Below, in pieces: positions 1 to 9,145 of a stretch of 64,000 bases of DNA; positions within the stretch are counted from its first letter, which is position 1, and every line of letters begins with the position of its first letter. The DNA lies in contig NZ_CP041185.1 in NCBI RefSeq assembly GCF_006517255.1, forward strand, positions 1,550,001 to 1,614,000, read 5' to 3'. Both the position numbers and the translations under genes were made by a program. The stretch is from Janthinobacterium tructae (lineage in GTDB: Bacteria > Pseudomonadota > Gammaproteobacteria > Burkholderiales > Burkholderiaceae_D). Under the pieces are notes generated by a model that saw only the letters and a list, made by a program, of their open reading frames with translations, did not search any database and was not told the DNA's origin.

Positions 1-2
1 CG

Positions 3-1760
3 GTGGCGGCGCTGACGGACAAGGTCTTCGATGATTACCTGATGCGCGACTACAAGCTGGCCGCCGGCGGCCTGGACCCAGCCATCACCTATACCTGCCA
101 ACACAACGAAAGCGACCACAACCTGCTGCACCGCCACTGGGAGCAGCTGGGCTGGCACTACCGCTACGAACACCGCCTTGACGGCCACACCTTGTGGTTA
201 TCCGACGACAGCACGAACGGTAAGGCCATCGATGGTGAACTGAGCGAAATGCCTTTCCAGCACCAGGCCGGTTCGCAAGAAGATGACGGTGTGCACAACT
301 GGGGCACGGTACGGCGCATGGCGCCTAGCCAGATGACGTTGGCCAGCTTCAATTTCAAGAATCCGCGCAGCGCCCGCGCCAGCCGCGCCTCGCTGAACCG
401 GCAAGGCGCCGTGCCGTCCCTGGAAGTGTATGAAAATACGGGCAGCTACGGTTTTAAAAACATCGACGATGGCGAAGCCCTGGCCCAGCGCCGCATGGAA
501 GAGGTTGACGCACTGGGCCAGCTGTTCGAGGCGCAGGGCAACGACCGCACGGCGCAGCCGGGACGCTGGTTCACCCTGAGCGGCCATTTCGACACCGCTT
601 TAACCATCCCACGCAAACCTGTTACCGAATACCTCATTCTCTCGGTGCGCCACCAAGCCAGCAATAACTACCAGCAAGGAAGCCACGCCAACTCTCACTA
701 CAGCAACACGTTTACCTGCATCGAGCGCGCCATCCCCTGGCGCCCCGGCCGCAATTTTCATAGCCGCGAGCCGAAGATCTACGGCGTGCAGACGGCCACC
801 GTCGTCGGGCCACCCGGCGAGGAAATCCATACGGACGGTTATGGAAGAGTGAAAGTGCAATTCCACTGGGACCGCCTGGGCACCTTCGACGACAAGAGTT
901 CGCCGTGGATACGGGTGATATCGACCTGGGCCGGCCCGAATTTCGGCCACATTAGCCTGCCCAGGGTGGGAATGGAAGTGGCCGTGCAATTTCTCGACGG
1001 GAACGTCGCCATGCCCCTCATCATCGGCTGCGTCTACAACGCGCGCAACATGCCGCCGTGGGACTTGCCGGCCAACAAGACGCAAAGCGGCATGCTGAGT
1101 CGTTCCTCAAAAAAAGGTTCCGCCGTGCACGCCAATGCCCTGCGTTTCGAGGACCGCAAGGACGCGGAAGAACTGTGGCTGCATGCGGAAAAGGACCAGC
1201 GCATCGAAGTCGAGCATGACGAGTCGCACTGGGTCGGCAACGACCGCCGCAAAACCGTCGACCGCGATGAAACCGTGCACGTCAAGCGCGACCGCACGGA
1301 AACGGTGGGCCACGATGAAGACATCACCGTACATAACAACAGGACGGAGCGGGTCGATCAGCATGAGACGGTCAGTATTGGTGGCAATCGCAGCAAGACT
1401 GTGTTCAAGAACGAAAAGGACCACATCCAGAAGAACTGGTCTGTCCGGGTCAACAAGACCAAGACCGAAACCATCGACATGGCTTACATGCAGAACGTGG
1501 GCATGGCGCGTCTGGAAAACGTTGGGCTCGGCTACAGCCTGAACATCGGTCTGGGCATGCACACAGTCATCGGCGTGAATCAAACCACCCGCGTAGGTAA
1601 AAAGATTCACATCAGCGCAGGCGATGAACTCGGTATTACCGTCGGCAAGGCGACACTGCTCATGAAATCGGATGGCTCGATCTTCCTGAATGGCTCCCAG
1701 ATCAGTATCGAAGCGAGCGGGCCACTCCAGATCCTTGGTCATGACGTGGATGTCAACTAA
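3..1760 (+). CDS. vgrG: Type VI secretion tip protein VgrG, 5' truncated by window edge
   Basis: The reading frame is open to the window edge, so the true start lies upstream. VgrG trimers form the spike at the end of the type VI secretion tube and carry effectors into target cells. Visible are the gp27-like part, then a gp5-like OB region (GYGRVKVQFHWDR, followed by SPWIRVISTWAG and PRVGMEVAVQFLDG), and a C-terminal beta-helix made of short repeats rich in HVKRDRTETVG and NNRTERV units, as in the DUF2345/gp5 needle. The C-terminus ends at the needle with no extra toxin domain, so cargo is probably bound through the adaptor genes downstream. It lies 12 bp from a DUF2169 gene and heads a cargo cluster without core T6SS genes in view, as is typical of orphan vgrG islands. 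Confidence 0.93.
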   Translation: MAALTDKVFDDYLMRDYKLAAGGLDPAITYTCQHNESDHNLLHRHWEQLGWHYRYEHRLDGHTLWLSDDSTNGKAIDGELSEMPFQHQAGSQEDDGVHNWGTVRRMAPSQMTLASFNFKNPRSARASRASLNRQGAVPSLEVYENTGSYGFKNIDDGEALAQRRMEEVDALGQLFEAQGNDRTAQPGRWFTLSGHFDTALTIPRKPVTEYLILSVRHQASNNYQQGSHANSHYSNTFTCIERAIPWRPGRNFHSREPKIYGVQTATVVGPPGEEIHTDGYGRVKVQFHWDRLGTFDDKSSPWIRVISTWAGPNFGHISLPRVGMEVAVQFLDGNVAMPLIIGCVYNARNMPPWDLPANKTQSGMLSRSSKKGSAVHANALRFEDRKDAEELWLHAEKDQRIEVEHDESHWVGNDRRKTVDRDETVHVKRDRTETVGHDEDITVHNNRTERVDQHETVSIGGNRSKTVFKNEKDHIQKNWSVRVNKTKTETIDMAYMQNVGMARLENVGLGYSLNIGLGMHTVIGVNQTTRVGKKIHISAGDELGITVGKATLLMKSDGSIFLNGSQISIEASGPLQILGHDVDVN

Positions 1761-1772
1761 AACAGGTCCGTC

Positions 1773-3185
1773 ATGGAATTTCGTAACCTGACCTCTTTCC
1801 CTGCGATCGCCTTCGATGCGCTCGACCAGCGCGATGTCCGTTTCCACACGGTAGCAATACGCCTTACCTTTACCTTGCAGCCAGATGGCACGCTGGCGTT
1901 TGCCGAAGAACAGACGCCATTGATCACTAGTGACGTACATTACGGCGAACCAAATCAGTCTAGCTCCCGCCAGGAGTCTGACTTTGTGCCATACAAGCCT
2001 TGTACTGACGTCATTATCAATGCGCACGCGCATGCGCCAAAGGGAAAGGTACTCGAACAGTTTTACACGGGCATCGAAATCCAGTCCGCCTCGATTGCGC
2101 CGGATTTTCCTTCGCGCCCTCACGGACTTAACCAGTTTGATGCCCCCTCTGCCGCTCAACTAGCCAGCTGGGCCAAACAATGCGATGCCGCACGCTTGAT
2201 GGCCCGGGCGCATGCCGTAATACTGTCCAAGAATCTGCTCGTCAGCGGTCCGCGCGAATGGAGGCGCAGATCGACTCTGCTACGAGTGTTGTCAGCCTTT
2301 GCTCTGCCGAAATGGCGCCTGTCGCGCGCCACTCCCATCGCCGCCCTGCCATTGCGCTATGAATACGCTTACGGCGGCGAAAACAAAGTACTTTCGAATG
2401 CACCGCATGCACGGCGGGTACCTCGACAAAATCGGTTATCGACATCGCCATCAGTCCCAAAGGCACCGCCGGCAACAGTGGCCATCGCGCACAGCGTACA
2501 TGTCGGCAACCCCATCGGGATCGGGTGGATTGACGCCTGGTTTGCAAAAGCAGCGCGCTGCAAGCGGGTTTCGGCACCTCAAATCATCCATCCCGCTGAG
2601 CAGCTCACGCCCCCGGGAACCTTGAATACCCTGCAGCCAGCAGGCTTTGGCATCGTTTCCCGCGCATGGCAGCCGCGTTTGGCCATGGCAGGAACTTATG
2701 ACCAAGCATGGTTGGAAAAGCGCCACCCCTATCTGCCAGCCGATTTTAATTTTCGCTATTGGAACGGCGCCCCCGAGGATCAGCAGGTGCGTGCGTTCCT
2801 AACGGGCGACGAGACAGTCACTTTATTCAACATGTGTCCGCACACGACACCAGGCGCACGACGGGACGCGAACGGCAACACGTGCCTCTCCTTTCATTTG
2901 CCTGGTCACCTTCCATTTGTGCTGGTGCGCTACGAGGACGGCCAGCTTGCTGAACTTCCCGCGCATCTGGATACCTTGCTAATTGAAGCTGTGCCAGTAA
3001 AACCGGCGCTACCGTTGGCAATACAGGTTATCGGAGTGTGGCGCGCCACCATTGCGGTGACACCCGCGGTACGGATTCTGGAGGCCAGGATGATCTCTAG
3101 AAACGAGGCGGATGCCATGCGCACCGAACAGCAGATCGGCACTGACGCGACAACGGCTACTGTCGCTCTTGCCACCTCATCTTGA
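1773..3185 (+). CDS. DUF2169 family type VI secretion accessory protein
   Basis: 470 residues, starting 12 bp after vgrG. The N-terminus (MEFRNLTSFPAIAFDALDQ, then a beta-rich stretch with FTLQPDGTLAFAEEQTPL and a DFVPYKPCTDVIINAHAHAP segment) is the recognisable DUF2169 signature. Family knowledge: DUF2169 proteins are encoded between vgrG and a PAAR-like DUF4150 gene and help load effectors on the VgrG tip. No signal peptide or membrane segment is seen, so it should act in the cytoplasm. Operon position between vgrG and DUF4150 agrees with this role. Confidence 0.85.
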   Translation: MEFRNLTSFPAIAFDALDQRDVRFHTVAIRLTFTLQPDGTLAFAEEQTPLITSDVHYGEPNQSSSRQESDFVPYKPCTDVIINAHAHAPKGKVLEQFYTGIEIQSASIAPDFPSRPHGLNQFDAPSAAQLASWAKQCDAARLMARAHAVILSKNLLVSGPREWRRRSTLLRVLSAFALPKWRLSRATPIAALPLRYEYAYGGENKVLSNAPHARRVPRQNRLSTSPSVPKAPPATVAIAHSVHVGNPIGIGWIDAWFAKAARCKRVSAPQIIHPAEQLTPPGTLNTLQPAGFGIVSRAWQPRLAMAGTYDQAWLEKRHPYLPADFNFRYWNGAPEDQQVRAFLTGDETVTLFNMCPHTTPGARRDANGNTCLSFHLPGHLPFVLVRYEDGQLAELPAHLDTLLIEAVPVKPALPLAIQVIGVWRATIAVTPAVRILEARMISRNEADAMRTEQQIGTDATTATVALATSS

Positions 3186-3198
3186 CTGGAAATCCCTC

Positions 3199-3552
3199 AT
3201 GCCGACCGGTGCCCGCAAGAACAGCGTCTTTATGGTGGTTAGCCTGGTGCCCGACGTGTGCAAGACACCCATTGGTGCCAGCATGGTGCCCGTACCCTAC
3301 CCCATCGTTGGCGATCTATCCAACAGTGTGCAGGTCGCCAAGCATGTCCGATTCAATGACGATCCCGTTTTCTTGCTCAGCGACAGTGTCGTCACCACGG
3401 TAACTGGGAATGAACCCGGCACCGGTGGCGGTATGAAGTCTGGTGTAAACAAAGGGAAAGTGCGCGCCACCAGCAGTTCCCAATCCGTCAAGGTAGAAAA
3501 AAAATACGTCGTACGGCATGGCGACGACTGTGAAATGAACCTGGCGAGCTAA
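3199..3552 (+). CDS. PAAR-like DUF4150 protein
   Basis: 117 residues from ATG 3199; an in-frame upstream ATG at 3112 would overlap the DUF2169 gene by 74 bp and adds residues unlike the family, so the shorter form is preferred. The sequence MPTGARKNSVFMVVSLVPDVCKT, then PVPYPIVGDLSNS and a late HGDDCEMN, matches DUF4150, a PAAR-related fold that caps the VgrG spike and binds or presents the effector. The stop is 2 bp before a possible small ORF and about 100 bp before the effector gene, which supports a tip-effector pairing. Confidence 0.85.
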   Translation: MPTGARKNSVFMVVSLVPDVCKTPIGASMVPVPYPIVGDLSNSVQVAKHVRFNDDPVFLLSDSVVTTVTGNEPGTGGGMKSGVNKGKVRATSSSQSVKVEKKYVVRHGDDCEMNLAS

Positions 3553-3554
3553 CG

Positions 3555-3662
3555 ATGCGACCCTCGACAAGCGGATCCTACGCTTCTTCCCTTAATGCAC
3601 TACCCAGCATCCTTAAGATGCTGGTTAACATCCCTGATGCGGCCGGCATCGTGCTGCCATGA
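3555..3662 (+). CDS. Possible 35-residue linker ORF before the effector gene
   Basis: A short frame starts 2 bp after the DUF4150 stop. It encodes MRPSTSGSYASSLNALPSIL followed by a hydrophobic tail ending in GIVLP, and its TGA overlaps the effector ATG as ATGA. The overlap and position suggest translational coupling, since the effector itself has no clear ribosome binding site. It has no recognisable homology and could be a chance frame; it may also be the remains of an N-terminal extension of the effector. Confidence 0.35.
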   Translation: MRPSTSGSYASSLNALPSILKMLVNIPDAAGIVLP

Positions 3663-4576
3663 CGACCAAGGGCCAGTTCATCGAAAAGGCTGCCGCATCG
3701 ACGACGCAAGTCAACCTCGATGGAAGTGGTTTCAATCCGGAAGTAATGCCAGAAACCGCTGCAGAAAAAACCATGTGGCAAAAAACCAGCCCTTGGGTAC
3801 ATGGTCTACTGGGAGCGGTCAGTTTCGTGCCTGGTCTGTCAGTGATCTCTGGAGGGCTGGACGCGGCCATTTATGCTGGAGAGGGGGAATTTGTCGAGGC
3901 GGGTCTTGCTGCGGCCAGCATGATCCCTGGCGGGAAAATCGTCACGACAGTAGGAAAAGTAGCCAAGGGAGCGGCAACGATGGCCAAAGGGGCAGGTACA
4001 GCTGCCAGGATCGCCAAGGGCGCACACGAATCCGCAGAAATGGTCAAGGCTGCCAAGCTGGCGAAGGAAGCGGCCGAATCGGGAAAGTTGGCCAAAGAAG
4101 CAGGCAAGGTGGCCGATGCAGGAAAAGCAACCGGGAAAGGCGGGAAAAATACGACCGTCAAAGGCAGAAAAAAAGGACCATGCGATCACCTGCGCCAGGG
4201 TAATGGAACCGGGCCCTATCGTGGCGGCGCTCATAGCAAGACAAGCAAGCCGAGCAATGACGGCAAGGATTCCCACCACATGCCGGCGGATGTGGTCAGT
4301 CCTTTAAAGCACAATGACGGGCCGGCCATTCAGATGGATCCACTCGACCACGCAGATACCTCCAGTAACGGTCAAAATGGTGTCTTAGGAAAAAAATACA
4401 GAGCAGAGATTGAGGCTATGCTACTAGATAAGAAATGGCGGGCAGCGATGCTAAAAGAAGTGCAAGATATCCGTCGTGTTGCACAAAGCGCTGGCACGCC
4501 CCGAAAGTACAATGAGGCGATGCTTGAAATGCTGGAGTATTTCAAGTGTCTGGAAAAAAACCGTCTCCTACCATAG
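3659..4576 (+). CDS. Type VI effector with C-terminal DSHHMP nuclease-like toxin domain
   Basis: 305 residues. Residues about 45-85 hold two hydrophobic, glycine-rich stretches (LLGAVSFVPGLSVISGG and AAASMIPGGKIVTTVGKVAK) as in the pre-toxin regions of Rhs and PAAR-type polymorphic toxins. Next comes a low-complexity Ala/Lys/Gly helix (about 95-170). The C-terminal third carries GPYRGGAHSKT, DGKDSHHMPAD, GPAIQMDPLDHADTSSNG, a histidine-rich module of the type found in HNH/SHH-like nuclease toxins. It follows the DUF4150 tip gene and is followed by a small gene in the immunity position. Nuclease activity is inferred from the motif only. Translation is probably coupled to the preceding ORF through an ATGA overlap. 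Confidence 0.7.
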   Translation: MTTKGQFIEKAAASTTQVNLDGSGFNPEVMPETAAEKTMWQKTSPWVHGLLGAVSFVPGLSVISGGLDAAIYAGEGEFVEAGLAAASMIPGGKIVTTVGKVAKGAATMAKGAGTAARIAKGAHESAEMVKAAKLAKEAAESGKLAKEAGKVADAGKATGKGGKNTTVKGRKKGPCDHLRQGNGTGPYRGGAHSKTSKPSNDGKDSHHMPADVVSPLKHNDGPAIQMDPLDHADTSSNGQNGVLGKKYRAEIEAMLLDKKWRAAMLKEVQDIRRVAQSAGTPRKYNEAMLEMLEYFKCLEKNRLLP

Positions 4577-4584
4577 AGGGAAGC

Positions 4585-5031
4585 ATGGAATTCAATATTG
4601 AAATTTACAGAAATGTGGGACCGCTTTTTTTTGGGATGAACCAACAACAGGTCATTCAAGTATTAGGGCATGTTGATCGAACAAATAATTCCGATCCAGA
4701 CATTGTAAAAATACACTGTCTGCCCTATTCTCTCCTGGCACATATCCGACGAGACACTGATCAGCTTTGTGAGGTCGGATTCGGGCACCGCGCATCCAAT
4801 GTGAGGCTCGATGGAATCCATTTCTTCGAACATCCCCCTCTTCAGGTTATTCAGAACCTCTTGGCGCGGGATTCGACTGCCAAGGCTGGCTCCGGCTCTA
4901 TCGTTTTTCCAATGCTTGGCATCTCTTTGACAGGATTTCAAACTGGCGATGACAATTCGAGAACCATGACGGTTTTTGTAGAAGGTTATTGGGACAGCGT
5001 TTTACCAGGAATGGCCCCCTTAAAAATGTAA
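4585..5031 (+). CDS. Probable immunity protein to the preceding effector
   Basis: 148 residues from ATG 4585, chosen because GAGGG lies just upstream; an ATG at 4546 would overlap the effector. Soluble, without signal peptide or membrane segment, and noticeably more AT-rich than vgrG. It contains FFGMNQQQVIQVLG, a short motif resembling those in several small immunity-like proteins (GMSxxEVxxxLG). Its role as the antitoxin of the 3659-4576 effector is inferred from position: directly after the toxin, same strand, 8 bp gap. Confidence 0.55.
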   Translation: MEFNIEIYRNVGPLFFGMNQQQVIQVLGHVDRTNNSDPDIVKIHCLPYSLLAHIRRDTDQLCEVGFGHRASNVRLDGIHFFEHPPLQVIQNLLARDSTAKAGSGSIVFPMLGISLTGFQTGDDNSRTMTVFVEGYWDSVLPGMAPLKM

Positions 5032-5049
5032 GGCACGACAGCATGGCAC

Positions 5050-5793
5050 TTGATCCCTCTTCCACGTGCGGCATGTCATGACAACGTATCGCTTGTGCGT
5101 GATGCAATATTACTAACCATTCTTTCTGGCAAGCGTTCAATCGCACTGCGATGGATCAATGAACTCAAAAATTTACCGGTATCTGACCTTGATCCAGGTC
5201 CTGACTTTCTCCAAGGGGTCGCGTATTGTGAACTCGGTGACCCGGACCGGGCGTTTGAACACTTCCAATGCTCGTTTACGATATCCAAAGGTATATCTTT
5301 TTTAGATGAAGATCCCAAATATCTGGCGTTTTATAGAGAACACGCAACAAACGGGAAATGCATGGACTTACCTTCCAATGTAAACAAGCAGATCGATTTG
5401 CTATCAGAAATGGGCAATGATCTGGCCGATCAAGGCGAATTCTCCCAAGCAGCGGAGAGATGGAAGCAGGCCCTTGAACTGCTCCCTGCACCACAGACTA
5501 ACTGGGAAGCATATACCTGGCTGAAGGCGTCGATTGGCGATGCGCTCTATCAACTTGCGGACTTTTCTGCGGCGCGTGAGGCATTGTTCGACGCGCTCAA
5601 TGGTCCTGACGGCCAGGAGAACCCGTTTGTGCATTATCGCCTTGGACAGTCGGAACTGGCCTTGAAAAACGAAGAAGCTGGTATCGCGGAGTTGCTCAAG
5701 GCCTACATGCTCGACGGTGAGGAAATCTTTACCGAGGAAGAGGATGGGCACATCTTTTTGCAAAAACTTCGGGATGCCGGGCTGGCCAGCTAG
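5050..5793 (+). CDS. Tetratricopeptide-repeat protein of the T6SS cargo operon
   Basis: 247 residues with TPR-like helices: YCELGDPDRAFEHFQCSFTI near the N-terminus, then LADQGEFSQAAERWKQALEL, LADFSAAREALFDALNG and VHYRLGQSELALKNEEAGIA. TPR proteins of this kind often follow toxin/immunity pairs and may be a second immunity or a chaperone. The start is uncertain: the open frame begins at a TTG (5050), whereas an ATG at 5043 with MALDPSS lies in another frame and meets a stop after 12 codons. A start at GTG about 5095 or an N-terminal frameshift are both possible. Confidence 0.6.
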   Translation: MIPLPRAACHDNVSLVRDAILLTILSGKRSIALRWINELKNLPVSDLDPGPDFLQGVAYCELGDPDRAFEHFQCSFTISKGISFLDEDPKYLAFYREHATNGKCMDLPSNVNKQIDLLSEMGNDLADQGEFSQAAERWKQALELLPAPQTNWEAYTWLKASIGDALYQLADFSAAREALFDALNGPDGQENPFVHYRLGQSELALKNEEAGIAELLKAYMLDGEEIFTEEEDGHIFLQKLRDAGLAS

Positions 5794-5823
5794 CAAACAT
5801 GGTGGATTGTGTCGAGGTGCTCA

Positions 5824-5955
5824 ATGCGTAAAATTCTCATGATCGTCGTCGTCATCCTACTCGCGAGTATCGCAGGATTGTTGGCGATGGACAGATACGA
5901 CAAGCATGTGGAAAAAAAAAGGCAAAAAGCGTTCAACGAGAAGTTTTTTAAATAG
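5824..5955 (+). CDS. Small single-pass membrane protein (43 aa)
   Basis: The frame encodes MRKILMIVVVILLASIAGLL followed by a basic tail (DKHVEKKRQKAFNEKFFK). One N-terminal transmembrane helix and a charged C-terminus are clear. GAGGT lies 5 bases before the ATG, a good ribosome binding site. It is 30 bp downstream of the TPR gene on the same strand and is probably the last gene of the cargo operon. Function unknown. Confidence 0.55.
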   Translation: MRKILMIVVVILLASIAGLLAMDRYDKHVEKKRQKAFNEKFFK

Positions 5956-6070
5956 CAAGTCGGCGCGATGTGGGATGTAGCCATGATCGATGAACTTCAG
6001 CCAGATCAGTTCCAAGGCCGCAAGACCGCGCAGAAAATTTCAGGCCAAACCTCCGCAGAATCCGACAAGA

Positions 6071-6517
6071 TCAGCGCTTCCCTAGCTCGTCTCTTAGTTC
6101 CTGTAACGAAGCATACTGGCGGTACTGGCCCTTCGTAAGGTAGTCTATGGCACGAGGGTCCCCTGCGCGCACAGCTTCTTGGATGGCAAGGTACGTCGCT
6201 AATGCCCATTTTTGGTTGGCTTCGGATTCAGACTTCCACACTCGCGCCCAAGCATTGGGATCGACGCCGTCGGAAAGTTGGGTGAATCGTTGCCAAGGAT
6301 CAGCCACTTTTTCAGCGTGCAGTATCTTCTGCTCATATTCTCTATCCGACGACGATGAGTGTGACCAATACCACGCAGCACCAAAAAGCGCACAAAGAAA
6401 AAGAGGGAAACCCATATTACGGGCGACGTTTTTGAGTTTCAACCGGTACCATTTGCGTAGAATGGCTAATTTTTCCTTGACTAGTCTGCTCAAGGACTGA
6501 GTAGAATCGCTTTGCAT
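6071..6517 (-). CDS. Hypothetical single-pass membrane protein
   Basis: 148 residues. A GGAGG ribosome binding site stands at the right distance before ATG 6517. The N-terminus is basic (VKEKLAILRKWYRLKLKN), followed by one transmembrane helix (FPLFLCALFGAAWYW, about residues 37-51) and a soluble helical region (DPWQRFTQLSDGVDPNAWARV to ELRDELGKR). No family recognised. It is convergent with the T6SS cargo operon, and their ends nearly meet. Confidence 0.6.
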   Translation of the reverse strand: MQSDSTQSLSRLVKEKLAILRKWYRLKLKNVARNMGFPLFLCALFGAAWYWSHSSSSDREYEQKILHAEKVADPWQRFTQLSDGVDPNAWARVWKSESEANQKWALATYLAIQEAVRAGDPRAIDYLTKGQYRQYASLQELRDELGKR

Positions 6518-6906
6518 GATTTTTCCTCCTCTTCATCGTTGGCGAATCGTTTGGCCACCTAGCACGACAGAGGTGCAGCAAGTTTTTGACTACTGCTCGC
6601 TCAAAAAGTTCCTGCAAAAATATGCCGTTGCATGTTCCTCCCCATTGATATTTAGCAAGCGCTGCCGGACGATTGAAGTCCATACTAAAGATAATCATAA
6701 TGTCATCGCTGTTAGATAATATCGAGCCCAGGGAATATTTCACAGAAGTGGCGATCTAACGCAATTTCCTGCAATTAAGAATAGAAGCGCGGAAAATGCA
6801 TGCGAGGAAAATTCACTTTTTGACTATGGCAAATACCTAGACCATCGAACCAAGAATATCGTTCACCTTGAAGTGAAAATTTTACTACCCTGAATAGGGA
6901 AATAAT
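6518..6906. other. Intergenic region without recognised gene
   Basis: About 390 bp between divergent genes (6071-6517 minus and 6907-7464 plus). It becomes AT-rich toward 6700-6900 and should hold both promoters. No convincing coding frame or repeat was found. Confidence 0.5.
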
Positions 6907-7464
6907 GTGAAATTCATCAATATTGCACGGATTGGATTCATCGCACTGAATATCTCTGCTTGCGCCGACTTTTATCCATCACTCAATGGCTTGTTAAAGA
7001 TCGATACTGACATAGCTGCGCCGTCCCACATACGTCCAGGTAATATATATCCCGATAGAATTTCAGCCACTACTTATTCCAGAGAATCGGGATGCACTGT
7101 ACTGCCAATTCATAAAAGTAAGGTTGATGTTGATACGCTTTATGGCCGCGCAATGGCCCGTTTCGGATTTAAGTCACCTGAGCAAATCACGTTTTACCGA
7201 AAAATGGTTGATCGAACTTACTTGGTTGATCAGGGATACAAGCATGTAAAGCAAAGCGGCGCTTTTTACCATTTAGCTCAAACTGTCTCGTCTGGTACGC
7301 CTGGAAAATCAGGGGCAATGTGGCTCGAACTGTCATTTTCTAAGAGTGGTTCTGGCAGTGACGTTACCGCCGAATTTTGCATCGATCCAGATGATCCAGT
7401 AATGTCCAGCGACAACATTCGCCAACACATAAGCGCTCGAATCCAAGAGATTTTCGGCACCTAA
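6907..7464 (+). CDS. Putative secreted or lipoprotein of unknown function
   Basis: 185 residues from a GTG start with AGGGA just upstream. The N-terminus (MKFINIARIGFIALNISAC) is a signal sequence ending in a lipobox-like ISAC, so the mature protein is probably a lipoprotein anchored in the envelope. The rest has a conserved-looking CTVLPIHKSKVDVDTLYGRAM segment and a beta-rich C-terminal half. No family recognised; not obviously linked to neighbours. Confidence 0.6.
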   Translation: MKFINIARIGFIALNISACADFYPSLNGLLKIDTDIAAPSHIRPGNIYPDRISATTYSRESGCTVLPIHKSKVDVDTLYGRAMARFGFKSPEQITFYRKMVDRTYLVDQGYKHVKQSGAFYHLAQTVSSGTPGKSGAMWLELSFSKSGSGSDVTAEFCIDPDDPVMSSDNIRQHISARIQEIFGT

Positions 7465-8029
7465 CAAGGTGCCAGCAGTGTGGAGCTCGCACACACGCAC
7501 GTTCCAAGCTTATGTGCATCGCACAGTTCTGGTTGCGCTGCATTGGCTAGGTCTATGTAGCCGTTGTGCAAGGGGTTTGGGACCGATGTTTCAGCTACAT
7601 GCGCAATGCTGCGACGGTTTCGGTTGCTGCCTATCTGACATACATTCGACTTGTAAGTGCAAGTTTCTACGACTACACCCATACCTTACGACCGATCCGA
7701 ACGCCAAAATATCCGCGCAGAAATGCCAGATATCGGACAATGTCGCCCGACACCCTGCCTACTTCTGCCTATATCAGGACGAACACGACGTGTTTTGTTG
7801 GGAAATGACTGCGTTTTCAAGATCAAGTTCCCATTGTCAGAACGTAGGTAACGAGATACTCACGCAGGAATTGGAAAAATACTACCATGAGATTAATTAC
7901 TTGAAATTTCGATTGATTTTCAACGAGACGTTGAGCTTGATTTTCTCCATAGAGTGACAAAGCCACTTTATTTGAAATTTAATATCATTTTTTTGAAAAT
8001 AACCAATAGATAACAATAAATCAATATAT
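7465..8029. other. Intergenic stretch, no supported gene
   Basis: 565 bp between two plus-strand genes. Frames up to 162 codons exist but are cysteine/arginine-rich, lack ribosome binding sites and show no family motif. The last 70 bp before 8030 are very AT-rich and probably hold the promoter of the next gene. Confidence 0.45.
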
Positions 8030-9145
8030 ATGACTCAATTCGGAAGAAAGCTTTATGCATTTAAATCGTCCCGCATGACAGGAAACGAGGATGATCCAGT
8101 TTTAAACTTTGAACGACTCGCTGAAAATTCAGAAAACAATGTTGACACCATCTTCCTTACAGATAACAATTTAATGATCGAAGTAGACCGTGCATGCGAG
8201 CCAGAATGGCCTGCCACTGATGCAACTTTATCCGAACTGAAACTGCTAGAATGGGTGGATTTCATGCGTCATTGTGACAGAAACAATTTGCAGTATAGCC
8301 TTACCCCTTTTTTTGCCTACGCTGAAATGCCAGCACAATTGGCACAATCGCGCGCATCACGTTTATATAAGTTCGCGGAGAAATTCGGTCTTCAATGGCG
8401 TGACGATGAACTCGCACCGGACCTGTCTGACCTTGGTCGAATTGACGTTTCTTTTGATAGCCTTGACGTTAATCAGCAAATTATTATTTCACTATCGTTT
8501 AGTGTGCTGTTACTAATGCTGATTGTTAAGCGCGATGGCACAGAATTTTCGCCTATTGGAAGATTTCAGAGATTTCTTCGAGAGTACAAGCGGATGATAG
8601 GAACTGTATCACTTCGGGAGATCGCGATAGCTCGATACGTTTTCTCAACGCCTGCTGAATGCCCAGGACCGCTCGATTCAGTTAGAAGTGCAGTAGAAAG
8701 AAATTTTGCGAGGAAGAATGACCGCCACCCTCGATCCACCGATGAAATGCTTGCAGTGGCACTAAATGGAGCTTTTGACCTTCTTCTTTTCAACGCAATG
8801 AATATAGCCGAAACTAAGGGTGTAGACGGTCGCAAGGTCGATTGCTGGTTATTTTCTATGGATGGAAAGCTGAAGGCGTACAACGACTTATGCTTCAACG
8901 CGAGCATGGGGACCGGAGAGGCGGGTTTGTTCACTGTCATTACGACCCATGAAGATGTATCAGAGTATTGGGAGAAAACTGCAGTGTTACTTCAAAAAAT
9001 TGGAATGGAAGGTACCAAGAGAGCTCTCTCACGCATGGTCGAGCGAATAAATGGCACCGAAAATCACGAGGTAATTTTAGAGAGACTTGCAGCACTACCG
9101 AACAAAGCTCGTGCTGTAATTGAAATGGCAAGGAACGGGCTTTAG
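8030..9145 (+). CDS. Hypothetical protein, possibly with a PIN-like domain
   Basis: 371 residues, with codon use clearly more AT-rich than the flanking genes, suggesting transfer. No signal peptide. The segment VDTIFLTDNNLMIEVD (about 38-53) followed by a helical region, and VDCWLFSMDGKLKAYNDL (about 280-297), resemble the acidic strand ends of PIN-like nuclease folds, but this is weak. One hydrophobic stretch (IIISLSFSVLLLMLIV) sits mid-protein. The stop is followed directly by a fragment of the island repeat. Function unknown; the PIN suggestion should be treated as a guess. Confidence 0.5.
   Translation: MTQFGRKLYAFKSSRMTGNEDDPVLNFERLAENSENNVDTIFLTDNNLMIEVDRACEPEWPATDATLSELKLLEWVDFMRHCDRNNLQYSLTPFFAYAEMPAQLAQSRASRLYKFAEKFGLQWRDDELAPDLSDLGRIDVSFDSLDVNQQIIISLSFSVLLLMLIVKRDGTEFSPIGRFQRFLREYKRMIGTVSLREIAIARYVFSTPAECPGPLDSVRSAVERNFARKNDRHPRSTDEMLAVALNGAFDLLLFNAMNIAETKGVDGRKVDCWLFSMDGKLKAYNDLCFNASMGTGEAGLFTVITTHEDVSEYWEKTAVLLQKIGMEGTKRALSRMVERINGTENHEVILERLAALPNKARAVIEMARNGL

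Noticed and set aside
1107..2159. 350-codon minus-strand frame opposite vgrG
   Set aside because: It is antisense to strongly recognised VgrG and DUF2169 coding sequence and has no family signal.
5968..6138. 56-codon frame starting MWDVAMIDELQ
   Set aside because: It overlaps the end of the minus-strand 6071-6517 gene, which has a perfect ribosome binding site; no homology seen.
7469..7957. 162-codon plus-strand frame
   Set aside because: Cysteine/arginine-rich composition, no ribosome binding site, no recognisable motif.
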